Origin: CAKZNE01 sp963976435
GTDB taxonomy: Bacteria > Bacteroidota > Bacteroidia > Flavobacteriales > Schleiferiaceae
Length of the DNA: 64,000 nucleotides
Direction: 5' to 3'
Assembly: GCA_963976435.1 (NCBI GenBank)
Contig: CAXBKQ010000011.1
Location: 62,001 to 126,000, forward strand
Shown: positions 53,503-61,177 of the stretch, one piece after another
Position numbering within the stretch: the first letter of the stretch is position 1
Layout: the number at the start of each line of letters is the position of its first letter
Made by a program: the position numbers and the translations under genes
The notes under the pieces: generated by a model
What the model was told of the DNA's origin: nothing
Database searches by the model: none
The model's input: only the letters and a program-made list of their open reading frames with translations

Positions 53503-54360
53503 ATGTCGAAATATTTCCTACTCTCACTCTTTACCTTATCCATATTTTCAGTGCAGGCCAATCTATTAAAGGATGGCAGTTTTTCCAATATACAGGCTAG
53601 TTTCCAAACCAATTTAAATCTAAAGGCGAGCTGTGCATCTGGCCCGGCAACTTATTGCATTAGTGAGAGAGGATGGGGCTCTGATGATCTTTCAAGTCCT
53701 TCAGATTATTTGCTCAAGGTGGATGGCTTTTTGTATTCCAGCATTTCCAACATTATATGGTCTGAAACTATAGTTACATCTGCTGCTGGAGATTATGAAT
53801 TTGAATTTTGGACGAGATTAAGAAGTAGTCAGCACCATATAAAATTGGAATTTAGGGTAAATGGCCTTTTGCTTGGGTTTTATGAATCTGATGGTGATGC
53901 TGCTTGGAAAAAAGGGCTTTTTAAATTTCATTTTGATGGTAGTTCTTCGAATTTAAAAATAGAATTAATACAGAATAAATTTGGTCATTTCACCGATTTC
54001 GATTTGGATGAAATGAGCCTAAAAACAAATTCTAGCTCTTCCGGAAACGGTACATCTAATGGCAATGGAAGTTCAGGAGTTTCTAGCCCTCCCTATGAAA
54101 ATCCAGACTCGAACTCAGGAATATCCATAAGTTTCTATCCAAACCCTGTTGTGGACTATGCCACGGTAAAAGTAGACTCAGGCTATGGGAATTATTCTTT
54201 GCTAATTTTTTCCTTAGATGGTAAGTTAATTCGCGATTGGAATAATCTTGAACCTGGAGAATTCGAAATCTATCTCGGATATTTACCTAGATCTCATTAT
54301 ATTTTTAGAGTATATCAAAACAAGGAAATTTTAAAAAGTGGCAGGTTTTTAGTCTTTTAA
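53503..54360 (+). CDS. T9SS-sorted protein with a carbohydrate-binding-like domain
   Basis: The 285-residue protein has a signal peptide (LLSLFTLSIFSVQAN), a jelly-roll-like domain starting NLLKDGSFSNIQ and containing AGDYEFEFWTRLRSSQHHIKLEF (as in carbohydrate-binding modules), a Ser/Gly/Asn-rich linker (about 178-203) and a sorting domain beginning ISFYPNPVVDYATVKV. The tail is less typical than in the other two T9SS proteins here. Its start is 40 nt after the exporter operon; whether it is co-transcribed is unclear. The stop overlaps the convergent ATPase by 4 bp. Confidence 0.75.
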   Translation: MSKYFLLSLFTLSIFSVQANLLKDGSFSNIQASFQTNLNLKASCASGPATYCISERGWGSDDLSSPSDYLLKVDGFLYSSISNIIWSETIVTSAAGDYEFEFWTRLRSSQHHIKLEFRVNGLLLGFYESDGDAAWKKGLFKFHFDGSSSNLKIELIQNKFGHFTDFDLDEMSLKTNSSSSGNGTSNGNGSSGVSSPPYENPDSNSGISISFYPNPVVDYATVKVDSGYGNYSLLIFSLDGKLIRDWNNLEPGEFEIYLGYLPRSHYIFRVYQNKEILKSGRFLVF

Positions 54361-55322
54361 TGGCTTCGGGAATATAACCATTGAAGCCAGCGCTGATAAA
54401 TAATATTACTGAGCTTCCAGCCTTTTTCTGTTTTGATGATCATTTGACTATCATTAAGATTCCTCAGTGCCCTTTCCACACTACTTGCTGCGCCTAATTT
54501 ATGCCTTACTAGGAAATCAAAGGCATGTGGTTGTTCTACAACTTCTTCAAAAGCAATAGCTCTTAAAAGACTCCACTGCAATTTTGTAAATCGCCTTTTT
54601 ACTTGCCCCAAAACTGGATGATAATCGTTCATTAGGCTTGTTTTTGCTCGAGTAAAATCACCATCATAACTAAGGCAATACTGAATTATCTCCAACAAAA
54701 AGATGGTGTTTCCTTGAGAGTAGTCATAAGCTTTTTGCTGCCAATCTAATGGCTCATTCCAGATCTTATGGATGGGAATGGCTAGTAGTTCAAAGGAGCT
54801 GATTTTTAGGTTTTTCAATTGTTCAGAACTGTTTCTGTTACTAACAAAAAGCAATTGACAATTGGAAGCTTTATTTAATAATTCAAAATGCTCAATAAGA
54901 TAGGGGAGACCTTCTTCATCCTCCCATTCGTGAAGATCATCAAAAATGAAAAGGAAGTCTATTCCAATTTGGCCGAGCATCAGGGATAATTCGTGAAACC
55001 ATGAATTTAGCTGAGAAAGACTTTCATACTGATAAATGGGATGAGATTCTAAATGTCTTCGAAGTTGATAATCGAGATTAGAATGCTGTTTGGCTACTTC
55101 TCTCATATCTCTAATTAATTCATTGAGATATTGTTGAGTAGAAATAATCCCTCTTAAAGATCTATAAAAACAAACCCTCCTTCCTTCTAGCTTGGCTTGT
55201 AGTTTTTTAATAAAATAGGTCTTTCCGATTCCAGTGGGACCGTAGAGGTTTAGATTCTCTCTAACCATAATTTTGTTGTAGAGAGTACTTAGCTCGCTTT
55301 GCCGGCTAAAAGAGAATTCCAT
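54357..55322 (-). CDS. Orphan P-loop ATPase with C-terminal winged helix
   Basis: The 321-residue protein has Walker A in LYGPTGIGKTYF, Walker B in DFLFIFDDLHEW and sensor-like NRNSSE, followed by a winged-helix region (about 235-320; KLQWSLLRAIAFEEVVEQP ... ALRNLNDSQMIIKTEKGWKL). This resembles archaeal-type or STAND/MoxR-unrelated AAA ATPases that pair with a membrane or signalling partner. I cannot name a family with certainty. I chose the ATG at 55322; the longer frame starts with GTG and overlaps ridA. It is the last gene of the antiporter-ridA group. Confidence 0.7.
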   Translation of the reverse strand: MEFSFSRQSELSTLYNKIMVRENLNLYGPTGIGKTYFIKKLQAKLEGRRVCFYRSLRGIISTQQYLNELIRDMREVAKQHSNLDYQLRRHLESHPIYQYESLSQLNSWFHELSLMLGQIGIDFLFIFDDLHEWEDEEGLPYLIEHFELLNKASNCQLLFVSNRNSSEQLKNLKISSFELLAIPIHKIWNEPLDWQQKAYDYSQGNTIFLLEIIQYCLSYDGDFTRAKTSLMNDYHPVLGQVKRRFTKLQWSLLRAIAFEEVVEQPHAFDFLVRHKLGAASSVERALRNLNDSQMIIKTEKGWKLSNIIYQRWLQWLYSRSH

Positions 55323-55339
55323 GATAGAGAAGATTTTGC

Positions 55340-55756
55340 CTAGGGATTGGCGATACACTTTAACTCAATAGCAATAGGTGTAGGTAATGAATTTATGGCA
55401 ATAGTAGTTCGGCAAGGTTTAGGTTGCATGTCCTTAAAATACTCGGCATAAATTTTATTGAATGTTTGGAAGTCTCTTTTCATATCTACTAGAAAAACCT
55501 GGATGTCAACCAATTTTTCCCAACTACTTCCATGCTCCTCTAAAATGGCTTTTACATTGGCAAAAACAGAATGCACTTGAGCTTCAAAATCAAAACTTAA
55601 AAAATTTCCATTGTGATCTAATTCCAATCCAGGAACTCCCGAATCATTGGCATCGCTACCTGCAATTCTCGGTCCTACTCCACTAAGAAATAATAGTCCA
55701 CCAGCTTTTCTAGCTAGGGGATATAAACCTACAGGCTTGGGTGCTTTTGTACTCAT
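55340..55756 (-). CDS. RidA family protein (YjgF/YER057c/UK114)
   Basis: The 138-residue protein has the family core AGGLLFLSGVGP, VFANVKAILEEHGSSWEKLVDIQVFLVDM and the C-terminal PCRTTIAINSLP with the conserved Arg that binds carboxylate, then IAIELKCIA. RidA proteins deaminate reactive enamine/imine intermediates in the cytosol; some subfamilies act elsewhere, so the exact substrate is open. It lies 12 nt after the antiporter gene. Confidence 0.9.
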   Translation of the reverse strand: MSTKAPKPVGLYPLARKAGGLLFLSGVGPRIAGSDANDSGVPGLELDHNGNFLSFDFEAQVHSVFANVKAILEEHGSSWEKLVDIQVFLVDMKRDFQTFNKIYAEYFKDMQPKPCRTTIAINSLPTPIAIELKCIANP

Positions 55757-55768
55757 ATATTTTTAATT

Positions 55769-57622
55769 TTATTCGGTCTTCTTGGGAGAAGCTTCTTCTT
55801 TATTTTTTAATTCTATTTGATCTAATGCCAGATAAATAAGTTTATCACCCTTGGTAAATGAGGGTTCATCCCTCAATAAAAGCTCAATATTTCCATCGTC
55901 TTCTAGTCGGAATAGAGGAATAATTTTATCGAGATGTTTCTTTTTAATTTTTTCGAAACTCTCTTCATTTGGGCAATCTTCTACCAGTGGTTTTTGATGA
56001 TTTCGAGTTACTTGAGCTAAGGAAAGGTAGTCTGCCCGGCCCATAAACAAGGAGTTTTTGGGAAGTTTAAAATCCTTGAGATCCATTTCATTTTTCCCAG
56101 GAAGCCGATAAACGTTTCCTTCTCCAAATTCATCTTCAAACCATTGGTTTGCTAGGGCATTTATTTCATTGTTTTGGGTTAGGGCAATAAGTTTACCCAT
56201 ATTGCTCAAATCTATTTCATCGAAAATTTTGTCGCCAAGGATATTGCCTTCAAAAACTTCAAATCTTTGCTTTTGGGCTTCTTTTACATTGGAAGAGGAT
56301 ACATCCACCAAAAAAACGGGAAATTTATATTCTCTAATAATGCTGGCAATATAACGTCCTACTTCATTTGCTCCAGCAATTAAAAAACCTCTAGGTTCTG
56401 CGCGTGTTACTTTCAAAACTTTTGCCAGGGCCTTAGCTGTGGATCCTTGCAATATTACAGACCCTACTATCACTAAAAAGGTAAGTGGTAAAATAAGCTC
56501 TGATTGTTTTGCCAAAACTGGGTCTTCGGAATTCATTAGCTGTAAGCTAAAAAGGGAGGCTACTGCTGCTGCCACAATTCCTTTTGGCCCTACCCAAGAC
56601 ATAAAGATTATTTCTCCAGCAGTGAACTTCTTGCCGAGGGTACTCAGCCAAATTGCCAAGGGACGGATTACAAAAATCACAATACCGAATATGGCAAAAC
56701 TCTCCCATCCGAGCTTTAATATCTGCTCCATATTGATGCGGCTGGATAGAAGAATAAACAATACCGATATTAGAATAAGGGTGATATCCTCCTTAAAGGA
56801 GAGAATTTTTTTAAAGTCGTTAACTTTAATATTGGCTAATATTATTCCCATAAATGTTGCGGCCATCAATCCTGCTTCAGGCTGAATTACTTCTGCAAAA
56901 GTAAAGGCGAAGATTACTAGTCCAAGTGTAAAAACATTCCTTAGATATTCGGGAATCCTATTTTTTTGCAAAAGGTATTTTAGAAAATAGGCGGCAATAA
57001 TTCCTACAAACACACCGGAGGAAACGGTTAAAAAGAATTCTACAAAGATTTCAGAAAGACCAGCCTCTCCATGTCCGTGCCCTCCAGATTGGATGAATTC
57101 ATAAACCAATACGGCTATTAATGCGCCAAGAGGATCAATTAATATTCCTTCCCATTTAAGAATGGTGTTTACCCTTTCATTAGGTCTGGTGTTTCTTAAT
57201 ATCGGCATTACTACTGTGGGGCCTGAAACTATAATTAGGGCACCAAATAAAAAGGCCAGGCCATAATTTAGCCCGAGGAAATAATGAGCGGCAATTCCTC
57301 CACCAATTAGGGTAATGATAGGTCCGAAAATAAGCACATTTCGAATGGTTCCTGCACGGTATCTTATTTCAGATAATTTTAAGGTAAGACCTCCTTCAAA
57401 AAGAATTATACCTACCGAAATAGAAACAAAAGAAAATAGGAAGTCGCCAGAAAAAATGGCATCACCATCCAATAATTTATGGCCATCAGAGGTGATCAAT
57501 GTGGAAAGTGGACCAACGGAAAGACCGATAATAATCAGAGGAAGTATGGCTGGAATTTTAATTTTCCATGCCAGCCATTGAGCTAAAACGCTGAGAACAA
57601 GTATGCTTGCTAATTCAACCAT
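55769..57622 (-). CDS. CPA1-type cation:proton antiporter with C-terminal TrkA domains
   Basis: From the ATG at 57622 (TTG lies three codons upstream) the product has 617 residues: about 12 helices (1-390) with the Nha/Kef-type IIIGLSVGPL and ISVGIILFEGGLTL motifs, then a Rossmann TrkA-N domain (GANEVGRYIASIIREYKFPVFLVD; G-x-x-x-x-G rather than GxGxxG) and a TrkA-C domain. It probably exchanges Na+ or K+ for protons at the inner membrane under control of a nucleotide bound by the TrkA part. Confidence 0.9.
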   Translation of the reverse strand: MVELASILVLSVLAQWLAWKIKIPAILPLIIIGLSVGPLSTLITSDGHKLLDGDAIFSGDFLFSFVSISVGIILFEGGLTLKLSEIRYRAGTIRNVLIFGPIITLIGGGIAAHYFLGLNYGLAFLFGALIIVSGPTVVMPILRNTRPNERVNTILKWEGILIDPLGALIAVLVYEFIQSGGHGHGEAGLSEIFVEFFLTVSSGVFVGIIAAYFLKYLLQKNRIPEYLRNVFTLGLVIFAFTFAEVIQPEAGLMAATFMGIILANIKVNDFKKILSFKEDITLILISVLFILLSSRINMEQILKLGWESFAIFGIVIFVIRPLAIWLSTLGKKFTAGEIIFMSWVGPKGIVAAAVASLFSLQLMNSEDPVLAKQSELILPLTFLVIVGSVILQGSTAKALAKVLKVTRAEPRGFLIAGANEVGRYIASIIREYKFPVFLVDVSSSNVKEAQKQRFEVFEGNILGDKIFDEIDLSNMGKLIALTQNNEINALANQWFEDEFGEGNVYRLPGKNEMDLKDFKLPKNSLFMGRADYLSLAQVTRNHQKPLVEDCPNEESFEKIKKKHLDKIIPLFRLEDDGNIELLLRDEPSFTKGDKLIYLALDQIELKNKEEASPKKTE

Positions 57623-57757
57623 AAAAAACAATTTCGGCTTTAAGATACATTTTTTCGCGAAGGAAGAAAGAAGTCTTTTTGGTCAATTATCATCAAAATA
57701 ATACTCTTAATATTGCAAGAAGGAAAAGGGTTAAGCACCTATCAAAAAACAGAGAAT

Positions 57758-58306
57758 ATGAAAGTTTACACCAAAAAAGGAGATACTGGAGAAACCTCTT
57801 TAATTGGAGGGACAAGGGTGAAAAAATCCAATATCAGGATTGATGCTTATGGAACGGTAGATGAGTTAAACAGTTTTATTGGGCTGATTAGAGACAGTTC
57901 TAAAGATAAGTTTAAGGATGTGGAGCTTGCAGGAATTCAGGATAAATTGTTTACCCTAGGTTCTGATTTGGCTACAGATAAGAGTAAATCCAAAATGGAT
58001 AATCCAATATTAAAAGAGGAGGATGTATTGGCTTTGGAAAATTCCATGGACGAAATGGATAATGATCTTGAGCCATTGAAAAATTTTATTATTCCTGGTG
58101 GAGATTTATGTTCAAGTTTTTGCCATGTTGCTCGTTGTGTTTGCCGAAGAGCTGAGCGAATTGCTATAGAATTAAATGAAAAAGAGGAGCTAGATCCATT
58201 AATATTAAAATATTTGAACCGTTTAAGCGATTATCTGTTTATACTTGCCCGCGCTTATACGAATAAACACGGGGGTTCTGAAAGCCTTTGGAAAACAAGA
58301 AACTAG
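57758..58306 (+). CDS. Cob(I)alamin adenosyltransferase, PduO type
   Basis: From the ATG at 57758 (the longer frame begins at TTG) the 182-residue protein has the PduO signature VYTKKGDTGETSLIGGTRVKKS, AYGTVDELNSFIGLIRD and CHVARCVCRRAERIA. The enzyme makes adenosylcobalamin from cob(I)alamin and ATP. Nearby B12-using enzymes are not in the window. It is divergent from the antiporter. Confidence 0.92.
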   Translation: MKVYTKKGDTGETSLIGGTRVKKSNIRIDAYGTVDELNSFIGLIRDSSKDKFKDVELAGIQDKLFTLGSDLATDKSKSKMDNPILKEEDVLALENSMDEMDNDLEPLKNFIIPGGDLCSSFCHVARCVCRRAERIAIELNEKEELDPLILKYLNRLSDYLFILARAYTNKHGGSESLWKTRN

Positions 58307-58333
58307 CAGCCCGAAAAAAAAAGGCAAATAGGC

Positions 58334-58363
58334 TTGTACGGGTGAAGTAAAAAATTATTTTTG
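58334..58363 (+). promoter_or_regulatory. Promoter of the DUF2795 gene
   Basis: TTG (58334-58336), 19 nt, then TATTTTTG (58356-58363) is an exact Bacteroidota promoter. It ends 23 nt before the ATG. Confidence 0.65.
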
Positions 58364-58386
58364 CAAAAATTAATAACCCAGTTACT

Positions 58387-58611
58387 ATGTATTGGACACT
58401 AGAATTAGCAAGTTATTTAAGTGATGCTCCTTGGCCAGCCACCAAAGATGAGCTTATTGACTATGCCATTCGTACAGGAGCTCCATTGGAGGTTGTAGAA
58501 AACTTACAAGCTATTGAGGATGATGAAGATGAAGCTTATGAAACCATCCAGGAGATATGGCCAGATTACCCCTCTGAGGAAGATTTTCTTTGGAATGAGG
58601 ATGAATATTAA
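58387..58611 (+). CDS. DUF2795 protein, small and acidic
   Basis: The 74-residue protein (WTLELASYLSDAPWPATKDE, then DYAIRTGAPLEVVENLQ and a strongly acidic tail) belongs to DUF2795, a small family widely conserved in Bacteroidota. Its function is unknown. It has its own exact consensus promoter and a terminator, so it is a monocistronic, probably highly expressed gene. Confidence 0.9.
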   Translation: MYWTLELASYLSDAPWPATKDELIDYAIRTGAPLEVVENLQAIEDDEDEAYETIQEIWPDYPSEEDFLWNEDEY

Positions 58612-58632
58612 ATCCAGTTTTTAATAAAATAC

Positions 58633-58661
58633 AAACCCCGACAATTTTGTTGGGGTTTTTT
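58633..58661. terminator. Terminator between DUF2795 and the hybrid kinase
   Basis: AAACCCC (58633-58639) pairs with GGGGTTT and is followed by T's; inside it ACA/TGT adds pairs around a small loop. It lies between convergent genes and could work in both directions. Confidence 0.7.
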
Positions 58662-58681
58662 GTTTTTATACCTCTAGGAAA

Positions 58682-60673
58682 TTATTGAATTGCTTTTTGC
58701 TCTGCTATCCATTGCCTACTTTCTCCAAGATGCATGAGTATGGTGTTGTATAAAACATCACTTTTAAATGGCTTGGTAACATAATTATTAAAGCCGGAAG
58801 ACATTACCCTGTCTTTTGTTTCCTGGAAAACATCGGCGGTTAGCGCCACGATAGGAATATTTTTTATGATTTCATCATCCAAAGCCCGAATCGCTGCTGT
58901 AGCTTCATAACCTGTCATCTCTGGCATTGATAAATCCATCAATATTAGCTCGTGTTCACCTGTTGCCGCTGCTTCAGCTGCCAATCGCCCATTACCCACA
59001 ATTTTTAAGTCTACATTCCATAAACCTAAAATTTGTTTGATTAACATTTGATTTACGGCATTGTCCTCTGCAACTAATATTTTGGCACCTTTAAGATCTT
59101 TAATGGCAGATGGCTCAGGGAGAGCAGTGTTGGCATTATCAGTTTGCTCTTCGGCTAAATCAAAGTCCAATTCAAAATAAAATTCAGAACCTACCTTTGG
59201 TGTACTTTTTACTTTTATTTCGCCACCTAGCATTTCAATAAGTCTCTTTGTAATTGGCAGCCCAAGGCCGGTTCCACCAAAGAGGCGAGTGGTGTCTGTT
59301 TGTGCTTGGGTAAAACTTTCGAAAATACTACCCATTTTATCTTCAGGAATACCAATTCCAGTATCTGTAACGGAAAAGAAAAGTCTTGCCTTACCTTCAG
59401 ATTTCGATGCTAATTTTATTCGGATAATGGCCTCACCATGGTCGGTGAATTTTATGGCATTATTTGTAAGATTGATAAATATTTGGTTGATTCTGTATGG
59501 ATCTCCAATTAGGCTACTAGGTACATCACTATCAATTTCACCGGTTAATTTTATTCCTTTTTCCTCTGCTTTCATTTTAAGGGTAGAAAGCAAATTGTCT
59601 AGTACTTTTTGCGGTTTAAAATTAATTCTTTCCAATGTTACTTTTCCAGATTCAATTTTGGAGAAATCTAAAATATCATTGATAATTACCAAGAGGTTAT
59701 CAGCAGAATATTTTATTAATTTAAGATTGTCAGTTCCTATTGGAGAAAGGTTTTGCTCCTTAAAAAGGATATCCGTAAACCCTAAGATAGCATTCATAGG
59801 TGTTCGGATTTCATGACTCATATTGGATAAGAAATCCGTTTTGGCATCAGCCGCTGCCTCTGCTTTTTGTTTAGCATCTACTAGTTCTGCTTGTACAATT
59901 TTTTGTTGGGTAATATCCTGTGAAGTACCTACGATGCTTACCAATTTTCCGTCATCATCTAAAACTGGCTGCACCCTATTTAGCAGCCACTTCATTCCAT
60001 CTGGATGATTGATTTTACATTCAATTTCTTCAACATGTAAAGAAGTGGAAACCTTTTCGAAGGTAGATTTTACCAGCTCCTTATCCTCATCTTGTACTAT
60101 TTCAAAAAACTTCTTTTTAGAAGGTGTATCCACGCCTTTTTTGGCACCAAAAAGTCGGAATGCATAGTCCGACCAATACTCATCACCACCATCAATATCA
60201 TATTTCCAAGATCCTAAGTTGGCAATTTCCTGGGCTTCAGCAAGGTTTTTTGTGATTTGTCTGAGTTCTTCTTGTGCTGCAAATCGCTGGGTTCTTTCCC
60301 TGTGGAATGTTTCAACATTGGTAAGAATTCGGTGTAATTTTTCCTCGCCAATTTGGTCTTTAGTGAAATAATCAAAAGCTCCAGCCTTCATCATTTCCAC
60401 AGCCAACTTTTCATTTCCTTGGGAAGTAATACTTACTATAGGAGTGGTAATATCCAATCCTTGAATTCTCTTGAGCATGGTCAGGCCATCGATCCCTTGT
60501 AGGCGATAATCTAGAAATATGCAATCGAACTCCTTCCTTTTTAATGTTTGTATGGCGTCGATAGCCCTTTCGAAACTCGTAAGTTTATAGATAAGACCAG
60601 TTTTTAGCAATGCCCTTTCGAAGGCCATCACATCGATTTTATCATCATCAACCAAGAGTATTCTAAATAACAT
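58682..60673 (-). CDS. Hybrid histidine kinase: receiver - PAS - kinase - receiver
   Basis: The 663-residue cytosolic protein has an N-terminal receiver (Asp55 in IFLDYRLQG), a PAS domain (about 140-260), a HisKA domain with His287 (NMSHEIRTPMNAILGF), a HATPase (NLTNNAIKFT; VTDTGIGIPED; GGTGLGLPITK) and a C-terminal receiver (Asp580 in LILMDLSMPEMTG). Two receivers and no DNA-binding domain suggest a phosphorelay. It lies downstream of the stand-alone receiver and the PAS kinase. Confidence 0.93.
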   Translation of the reverse strand: MLFRILLVDDDKIDVMAFERALLKTGLIYKLTSFERAIDAIQTLKRKEFDCIFLDYRLQGIDGLTMLKRIQGLDITTPIVSITSQGNEKLAVEMMKAGAFDYFTKDQIGEEKLHRILTNVETFHRERTQRFAAQEELRQITKNLAEAQEIANLGSWKYDIDGGDEYWSDYAFRLFGAKKGVDTPSKKKFFEIVQDEDKELVKSTFEKVSTSLHVEEIECKINHPDGMKWLLNRVQPVLDDDGKLVSIVGTSQDITQQKIVQAELVDAKQKAEAAADAKTDFLSNMSHEIRTPMNAILGFTDILFKEQNLSPIGTDNLKLIKYSADNLLVIINDILDFSKIESGKVTLERINFKPQKVLDNLLSTLKMKAEEKGIKLTGEIDSDVPSSLIGDPYRINQIFINLTNNAIKFTDHGEAIIRIKLASKSEGKARLFFSVTDTGIGIPEDKMGSIFESFTQAQTDTTRLFGGTGLGLPITKRLIEMLGGEIKVKSTPKVGSEFYFELDFDLAEEQTDNANTALPEPSAIKDLKGAKILVAEDNAVNQMLIKQILGLWNVDLKIVGNGRLAAEAAATGEHELILMDLSMPEMTGYEATAAIRALDDEIIKNIPIVALTADVFQETKDRVMSSGFNNYVTKPFKSDVLYNTILMHLGESRQWIAEQKAIQ

Positions 60674-60695
60674 ATAGTATTAAAGTCTAATTTTT

Positions 60696-61109
60696 TTAAT
60701 CTGGAAATTCACAGAGTTTCCAATAATTATTTAGAATTGATACCGCTTCAATAAATCGATCCATTGAAAGGGGCTTTAAAATATATCCTGCCACATTCAA
60801 ATTATAAGCATCAATTTTATCACTTTCTTCATTTGAAGTGGTCATCACAAAAACCGAAATATTTTTAAACTCTTCATTTTTTCGGATCACCTCCAAAAAC
60901 TCAATCCCTCCCATTTTGGGCATATTAAGGTCCAAAAGTATTATTTTGGGATTGGCCATGGTATTGTCCTCTAATATTTTTAGAGCTTCAATTCCATTAT
61001 TTGCTACAAAAAGAGGGTTGGAAACATTGCCTTTTTTAAAGGCGCGTTTTACATTCATTACGTCAACCTCATCGTCCTCAACCAATAAAATGTTTACTAA
61101 TTTTTCCAC
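60696..61109 (-). CDS. Stand-alone receiver (Rcp1-like response regulator)
   Basis: The 137-residue protein is a receiver domain only: acidic pair in VEDDEVD, Asp60 in IILLDLNMPKMGG, Thr in VMTTSNEE and Lys in YILKPLS. Such proteins (as in cyanobacterial Rcp1) pass phosphate between kinases or act on an effector. A TGA two codons upstream and no ATG nearby make GTG (61109) the start. It sits between two kinases in the operon. Confidence 0.92.
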   Translation of the reverse strand: MEKLVNILLVEDDEVDVMNVKRAFKKGNVSNPLFVANNGIEALKILEDNTMANPKIILLDLNMPKMGGIEFLEVIRKNEEFKNISVFVMTTSNEESDKIDAYNLNVAGYILKPLSMDRFIEAVSILNNYWKLCEFPD

Positions 61110-61177
61110 TTGTCAAATTATTAAGCTTGCAAAAATATGTTTTCAAAACTAGCCAAATGTCTTTTATAAAAGGAATT

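Noticed and set aside
56439..56885. 148-codon plus-strand ORF inside the antiporter gene
   Set aside because: Shadow of a membrane-protein gene; no signal, promoter or motif.
54357..57622. Antiporter-RidA-ATPase as a phage-defence island
   Set aside because: Antiporter and RidA are housekeeping types and no nuclease, toxin or mobile-element trace is seen; the ATPase alone is not enough.
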